Of a DNA stretch of 64,000 nt, positions 57,956 to 64,000 are shown piece by piece (within the stretch, counting starts at the first letter, position 1; the number at the start of each line of letters is the position of its first letter). A program made the position numbers and the translations under genes. Below the pieces are notes generated by a model. It searched no databases and was not told the DNA's origin. It saw only the letters and a list, made by a program, of their open reading frames with translations. The stretch comes from Mercurialis annua (lineage: Eukaryota > Streptophyta > Magnoliopsida > Malpighiales > Euphorbiaceae), in contig NC_065572.1 of the NCBI RefSeq assembly GCF_937616625.2, forward strand, positions 250,501 to 314,500, in the 5' to 3' direction.

Positions 57956-58942
57956 TACTACATTAAAGAACATAATTTTAACTATATTTTTTTAAATTGG
58001 CAATCATAATTTTAACTAACTTAACTACATTTATTTATTTTAAACTTTCAAATTACAATTAAAATTTAACACAAATTGAAAATTAAAATAAACAGGTTAT
58101 TTAGCATTTTTTTACTAGGTCACATTTCAAATAGAGTGACAAATAAATGAAGCATTTTCTTCACAAAGTAACGATTAAAATATTAATAATATTACATTTA
58201 ATATATAATTTTAAAATTTATAGTTTTCAAATTTTGTAGTAAATTTTAAAAAATATTAATAATTCACTTTATTCTCTTATTTAGATTTCTACATCAATAT
58301 TACAGTTTATTAAAATTTCACAAAAATAATAAATATTCAATTTTCAAATTTTAATATAATCTAGTTTACATTTTTCTAAAATTTACACATTAATGTAATT
58401 TATTTTATAATCTAACTATATTATTTCAAAAATCTCACTAAATCTAACTATATTATTTAAAAAATATCACTTAATCTAACTATATTATCTATCTAACAAC
58501 ATTTCAAACATTATTTAAATTTAACTACATTATTTATCTAACAACATTTCAAAAATTATTTTAATCTAACTACATTATTTATCTAACAACATTCCAAATA
58601 TTATTTAAATCTAACTACATTTAATAGTTAAAAATAACATTTTAATAAATTTAAAAACTAACCTGATGTAGTCCTCGTTTATATTTCTGATCGTCCGATA
58701 ATTCCACCAAAAAACAAATATTCCACCATAAAAATCGATTCCGTAAAATCTGCTCCACAATAATTAATTTATGAATAATAGTTGCTGCCCTCCCACAATA
58801 ATTAATTAATCATCCACTACATATTTTTTCCCCAAATCTCTTCCCCTCCCAAAATATTAATAATAGTTGCTGCCCTCCCACAATAGTTGCTGCCCTCCCA
58901 ATATTTTTTACCTATTTTTTTCAATGCTGTGCACTGAAATGA
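57956..58942. other. AT-rich subterminal region of the outer MULE
   Basis: Repeated ATCTAACTACATTATTTATC-like words (58430-58620) and two copies of AATAGTTGCTGCCCTCCCAC (58786, 58863). No gene. Confidence 0.5.
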
Positions 58943-59175
58943 AAGGGGGAATTCGTTCCCCCTTTTACAGTAGTTGTGTCTCGCGGAAGACTTCCGCGAG
59001 CCACAACTACTTAGTCAGAGGGATTTATTCCCTTTGACTGATACAACTCGCGGAAAGCTTCCGCGAGTTGAACCTACGTGGCTCCAGCTGCCTCCAGGTG
59101 GAGCCACGTATGTAAATCGCAGAACACTTCTGCGATTTACTGCAATTCGTAGAAGTGTTCTGCAATCTGTATAGG
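58943..59175. repeat. Palindrome array at the right end of the outer MULE
   Basis: A run of inverted repeats: AGGGGGAA/TTCCCCCT, AGTTGTG..CTCGCGGAAG/CTTCCGCGAG..CACAACT, GTCAGAGGGA/TCCCTTTGAC, CAACTCGCGGAAAGCTTCCG plus its complement, TACGTGGCTCC/GGAGCCACGTA, GTAAATCGCAGAA/TTCTGCGATTTAC and a diverged last one. The words differ from those in the inner arrays. Confidence 0.88.
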
Positions 59176-59514
59176 ACAATTTGAGAAAAATTCTTAATCG
59201 GGGGCTAATGTGAGAATTTTTTTTAATTTTATAGATGAATATGTCACTAACCCTTAAATTGTAGCCTTAATTTGATATAAATTTGATATGATTACTTACA
59301 AAACCAGCTCTGCCTTCAACCACAATATTTACATTTTAGAAATAAACCTACGCAATTAGCAAAGCGGTTACTTCTTATTTAAAGCCTAACTTAAATACCC
59401 ATATATAGCCCAGTACAAAACGAAAAAAGGTCCAAGGAATAATCTAGGGAAAGGCTGTAGGACTTTTTATGCCATCTTTGAGATTATGGGCCGAATTTGG
59501 GCTGGGTTAGAATA

Positions 59515-59726
59515 GAGAAAATTAGGGAAAACACTCTATTTTTTAAAATAATAGTAAATTATACCTCAACAAGTAAAAGATAGAGAAAATACCTCAGCTT
59601 TTTAACACTTTTATTTTTTTATTCTAAAGCCTTTTTTTATTATAATAATACTTATTTCCTATTATTATTTTTACTCTAAGCATTTTATTTTTACTCTCAC
59701 ATATATCTCCCTTTTTTTCCAGATTT

Positions 59727-59774
<48 letters not shown>

Positions 59775-61690
59775 TTTTCTTCTTCTTCTTCGTTTATTTT
59801 TTTCTTCTTCATCACGCGGCCGCCGTTCCTTTCGACGATCCGCCATTGCTCCGCCTTCGTCCCGCCTTCGTTTCGTCTTCACTCCGCCGTTCTTACACAT
59901 TTTAGCAATTTTTTTCTTAACTCGTGGTGATTATTACGATTTATTTTAACTCTCAGATCTAAAAAAATTATTTTTAAATTTTTTTAGTTTAAGATCTGAA
60001 AATCTGCATTAAAAACGATTTTATGATGAAAAAAAATTATTTTCTGCAAAAAAAACGATTTTCTGCAGAAAACAGCGCCTGATTATCATATTGTTATCAC
60101 TATGACGTTATCATATCAATATCATAACACTGCAGAGAAAAACGATTTTCTGTCAAGAAAAATGCTTGATTATCATTTCGGTATCATTAACGTTAGCATA
60201 ACTGTATCATAGCGTTATCATATCAATACCATAATATTATACGATTATGATAATAATATGATAAGGCTATGATATAGTTATGATAAAGTACGTTATGATA
60301 ATATTTTTTGATATTATTATGATAAAGTATATTGTGATAATGTTATTATAATAGTATGATAATTTTATGATAAAAGGTTACGATATAGTTATGACAAAGT
60401 ACGTCATGATAATATTATGATAATATTTTATGATACTGTTATGATAAAGTATATTTTGATAAGGTTATGATAATAGTATGATAATGTTATGATATATAAA
60501 GTACGTCATGATAATATTTTATGATATTGTTATAATAAAGTATATTATGATAACATTGTGATAATATCATGCTAGCGTTATTATAATAGTATGATAAGGT
60601 TATCATAATATTATCATATAATAATCTGCTACATACGGTACTAATAATGACATGATAATAAGATGACAATGCAATATGATAGATTGATAATCACATGATA
60701 AGTGAAACTGTGATAATCATATGATAATGTAATACTGTGATAATCATATGATAATGTGATACTGTGATTTTGTCTAATATTATCCAGCAGTATCATCACA
60801 TTATCATATAATAATTTGCTACATATTGTACTGATAATGACATGATAATAAGATGCCAATGCAATATGATACACTGATAATTACATGCTAAGATGAAGCT
60901 GTGATAATCATATGATAATGTGATACAGTGATAATCATATGATAAAGTGATAATGTGATTTTGTCTTACATTATGCAGCAGTATCATCACATTATCATAT
61001 AATGATCAGTTATATACGATTTTGAATAATGACATGATAATAAGATGACAATGCAATATCAGAAACTGATAATTACATGCTAAGATGAAGCTGTGAAAAT
61101 CATATGATAATGTGATACTGTGATTTTTTATTTAGTTCATATAGTTTTTGAATATGCTATTAATATAATAAAATATTTAAATATTAGCATATATTTTTAA
61201 ATTAAAAAATATTTGATACTGAAATAAATAAAAAGATGATTTTTAATTTATTTAATAATGTGTAATCTGCAATTTTATTAATTTAATAAATGAAGAAAAA
61301 AGAAAAAAGAAAAAGAAATGAATCACAAAAAAGAAATAAATAAAAGGAAGTTTAAACCTGTGAATAATTTGTAATGGGCATAAATAAGGTATGTCACGTC
61401 ATACGAGAGAGAAAAAGAGAGCGAGAGAGAGGAGGGGGGACCACGTGGAGAGAGAAAAAAAGAAAAAAAAAAGAGAAAAGGAGGACCACGTGGAGAGAGA
61501 AAAAGAAAGGGGGACCACGTGGAGAGAGATAGAGAGCATGTGCAATGTGTGAGAGTAAAATTATAAACAATCAAATAAGGAGAGTAAAATCATAAAAATA
61601 TTAAAACAGTGAGGTATTTGTACTAACTTTTCCTTATTGAGGTATAAAGTCCTATTATTTTTATTTTTTAGGTAAATTCCTAAATCTCTC
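59515..61690. mobile_element. Foldback MULE-like element 1, 2176 bp
   Basis: Ends GAGAAAATTAGGGAAAACAC and (reverse-complemented) GAGAGATTTAGGAATTTACC, then shared TACCTCAA(T/C)AAG and ACCTCA words. A perfect 9-base duplication GTTAGAATA is at 59506-59514 and 61691-61699, fitting a Mutator-type transposase. The left arm has a (CT)n tract and a GC-rich stretch (CGCGGCCGCCGTTCC); the centre (about 60065-61130) is an ATGATAAT repeat field. No transposase gene. Confidence 0.82.
60065..61130. repeat. Irregular ATGATAAT/TATCAT repeat field, element 1
   Basis: Short variants of ATGATAATAT, TATCATAT and GTGATAATCATATG alternate for about 1 kb. Longer near-copies of about 200 bp occur at about 60620-60800, 60800-61000 and 61000-61125. 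Confidence 0.85.
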
Positions 61691-61727
61691 GTTAGAATAT
61701 CCACAATGTACTCCCTATTTTTTAAAA

Positions 61728-63924
61728 GGGAAGATTAGGATAATACTCTATTTTTTAAAATAATTTGATTTCCTACCTCAATAAGGAAAAGATATAGAAA
61801 ATACCTCATAATTTTAATGCTTTTATTTTTTTACTCTAAAGCATGTTTATATTGTAATTATACCTACTTTCTATTAATTTTTTACTCTATATACCTTATA
61901 TGACAGTTGTCATGTTGTTACATTTCTCTTTTTTTTCTTTCTCTCTCCTCTCTCCTCTCTCTCTCTTCTTCTTCTTCTTCTTCTTCTGTGTTTCTTTTTT
62001 TCTTCGTCAATTTTTTTCTTCTTTATTTCTTCTTCATTTTTCTTTTTTCGCCGTACCTTCATCGCTTCACCGCCGTTTCTTCATTGCTCCACCGTCACTG
62101 CATTATTCAATCATATTTTATTTTTTCTTTGATTCATGGTGATTATTGCGATTTTTTAACATTCAGATATAATTAAATTGCTCTTGAATTTTTTTTTAAT
62201 TTTAGATCTAAAAATCTGCATGAAAAACGATATTATGATGAAAAAACGATTTTCTGCACAAAAACGATTTTCTGCAAAAAAACAGCATCTGATTATCATA
62301 TGATTATCATAACACTGCAGAAAAAAAGATTTTTTATAAAAAAAACAGTCTCTGATTATCATATGAGTATCATTGTATTACCATGTTGTTATCATAACAC
62401 TGCATTAAGAATGATTTTCTACTAAAAAAAATATTGATTATCATGTTATTATCACTGTATTATCATGTCGTTATCATAATATAATCATATGATACCGAGA
62501 TGATAATGTATTATTGTGAAGAAAATAGTATGATAATGTGAAGAAAATAGTATGATAATGAAGTATAATAAGGTCATATTATCATACTATTATCTTCACC
62601 TTATCATCTTATTATCATAATTTTTTTATAATTGTTTTTTTCATACATGTATCATAATATCATACTATTATCTTCACATTATCATCTCGTTATCATAATT
62701 TTTTGTAATTTTTTTTTCGTACATGTATCATATTATCATACTATTATCTTTACATTATCATCTCATTATCATAATTTTTCTGTAATTTTTTTTACATATA
62801 TGTATCATATTATCATACTATTATCATAACTTTATTCTTTTATTATCATCTGGTTATCATACCGGTGTCATGAATCTTTTTGTTATTCTATTTTCACGTA
62901 CGTTATCATCTAGTTATCATAACCTTATCATAATTCATTATTATCTAATTATCATACTCCACTGTTATGATAACGACATGATAATCAAACACTATTTTAT
63001 CATACATTACCATAGATGTTATCATATATGTACCATAAATATTATCATCTCGTTATCATATGATAAAACATTGTCATATGACACTATTTCTGTAATTTCT
63101 TTTCCATGTAAGTATCATATGATAATGTTATGATAACAATATATGATAATATTATGATAATCAAACATTATTTTCTACAGAATTTTTTTTCCTGCAATGT
63201 TATGATAATTACATGATAATATAGTGATACTCATATGATAATCAGAGGATGTTTTTCCATATAAAAATTATCTTTTCTGCAGTGCTATGATAATGTGATG
63301 ATAATGCAGTGATACTCAGATGATAATCAGATGCTGTTTTGTTTGCAGAACATCGTTTTTTGTGCAGAAAATCGTTTTTTCATCATAAAATCCTTTTCAT
63401 GCAGATTTTTAGATTATAAATTGAAAAAATCAAAGAGTAATTTATTTAGATCTGAAAGCTAACATAAATCGTATTAATCACCACGAATTAAGAAAAAAAA
63501 AATTCTAAAATCAAATATGAAACGAACGGAGAGCGACAGTAGAACGATGGCAGAGCGGCGGCGGATTGACGGCGGAGCGGCGAAGAAAAGGAGAATAAAA
63601 ATAGAAAAGAAAAGAAGAAGAAAAGAAGAAATGAAGAAGAAAAAAAATGGTGGAAAACAAACAGAGAAGAAGGAAAAGAAGGAGAAGAAGACGAAGAAAA
63701 AAGAAAGAGAGAGAAAAAAAGAAAAAAGTGACAGTTGTCACTTAGAGTAAAGAAAAATGGTTAGAGTAAAATAATAATAAAAGTTAGGCATAATTATAAT
63801 ATAAACATGTGTTAGAGTAAAAAAATAAAAACAATAAAAAAGTGAGGTATTTTCTTTATTTTTTCCTTATTGAGGTAGGAAATCAAATTATTTTTAAAAA
63901 TGAAGTATTTATCCTAATTTTCTC
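61728..63924. mobile_element. Foldback MULE-like element 2, 2197 bp
   Basis: Ends GGGAAGATTAGGATAA and (reverse-complemented) GAGAAAATTAGGATAA; TTTTTAAAA is duplicated at 61719-61727 and 63925-63933. The two arms, about 600 bases each (61728-62300 and 63340-63924), match as inverted copies, including AATTTGATTTCCTACCTCAA, a TTC-rich tract, GATCTAAAAATCTGCATG and AAAACGATTTTCTGCA. The centre is a TATCAT/ATGATAAT field. The GC-rich stretch in the right arm (GGCAGAGCGGCGGCGGATTG) parallels the one in element 1. Confidence 0.85.
62280..63330. repeat. Irregular TATCAT/ATGATAAT repeat field, element 2
   Basis: Left half mostly TTATCATA, right half mostly ATGATAAT, so the field itself is an inverted repeat. 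Within it a unit of about 95 bp with TTATCATACTATTATCTTCA and TACATGTATCATA repeats three to four times (62580-62830). Confidence 0.85.
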
Positions 63925-64000
63925 TTTTTAAAACTCTTTATAATAAAATAAAATTACACAATAATTAAAAATGCGGTAACTTTTTAGTCAAGTACCAACT

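Larger units (their letters stand above)
39531..59253 (-). mobile_element. Outer Mutator-like element with transposase and PMD gene
   Basis: The left end starts GGGTTAATAATATGTTTATCT and the right end, reverse-complemented, starts GGGTTAGTGACATATTCATCT; the inverted similarity continues through TTAGCCCC and TTTTTCT. A perfect 9-base duplication TTAAATTGT is at 39522-39530 and 59254-59262, the size made by Mutator transposases. The element holds a transposase (55694-57955) and a PMD gene (55383 down to 39942), both on the minus strand. Without the inner insertion it is about 6.9 kb. Its right end carries a palindrome array (58943-59175). Both genes are broken, so the copy is dead. Confidence 0.88.

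Noticed and set aside
61323..61574. Ser/Pro/Phe-rich frame
   Set aside because: It derives from GAGAGA and G-box repeats in the foldback arm.
63511..63750. Lys/Glu-rich frame and its antisense Phe/Leu-rich frame
   Set aside because: It derives from the purine-rich arm of foldback element 2.

Overview
This is nuclear DNA from a flowering plant, most probably a eudicot. The genes have short exons with GT-AG introns, AT-rich spacers and plant-only families: a HAK/KUP potassium transporter, a PUB43/44-type U-box ligase and a LEAFY PETIOLE-like ERF. More than half of the window is transposon DNA. I read five host genes or gene parts, all on the minus strand: the 5' exons of a HAK5-like K+ transporter (65-874, cut by the window edge), a small single-pass membrane protein of unknown role (14215-14727), a U-box/ARM E3 ubiquitin ligase (22473-25717), an AP2/ERF factor of the LEP/ERF088 type (27130-27825) and a Nudix hydrolase of the NUDT4/12/13 type (35951-37892).

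1-39.5 kb. Between the genes lie many non-autonomous elements: a 270-bp CACTA MITE with a GAT duplication, TIR elements with 12-bp and 8-bp target duplications, Stowaway-like MITEs with TA duplications, long foldback elements, three tRNA-derived SINEs, a TRIM retrotransposon (28863-29521), and an Athila-like solo LTR (11865-13785, duplication CATAC) that holds another TIR element. An older tandem repeat (about 7.5-11.1 kb) is interrupted by what looks like a Ty3/gypsy LTR. A decayed Mutator-like element (about 18.1-21.9 kb) pairs a transposase fragment with a ULP1-like C48 peptidase.

39.5-59.3 kb. This is the most striking region. An outer Mutator-like element (39531-59253, 9-bp duplication TTAAATTGT) carries a transposase and, downstream on the same strand, a gene with a plant mobile domain (PMD). 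An inner element of the same layout (41786-54623, 9-bp duplication ACTGCCGCT) inserted into the second exon of the outer PMD gene; removing it restores the local reading frame. The inner PMD gene was in turn hit by an Athila-type Ty3/gypsy retrotransposon (43234 to about 49416, 5' LTR plus gag-pol, broken in integrase). Decay follows this nesting: the outer transposase has frameshifts, stops and a deletion, the inner has five stops and no frameshift, and the retrotransposon gag-pol is fully open. The ends of both MULEs carry perfect or near-perfect palindromes, in dense runs at three of the four ends; those at the outer right end have different sequences from the inner ones.

59.5-63.9 kb. Two related foldback elements of about 2.2 kb (59515-61690 and 61728-63924), each with its own 9-bp duplication, stand 37 bp apart. 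Their centres are filled with irregular ATGATAAT/TATCAT repeats.

The host genes do not form an obvious pathway. The transposon genes do: in both MULEs a transposase and a PMD protein travel together in a fixed order.
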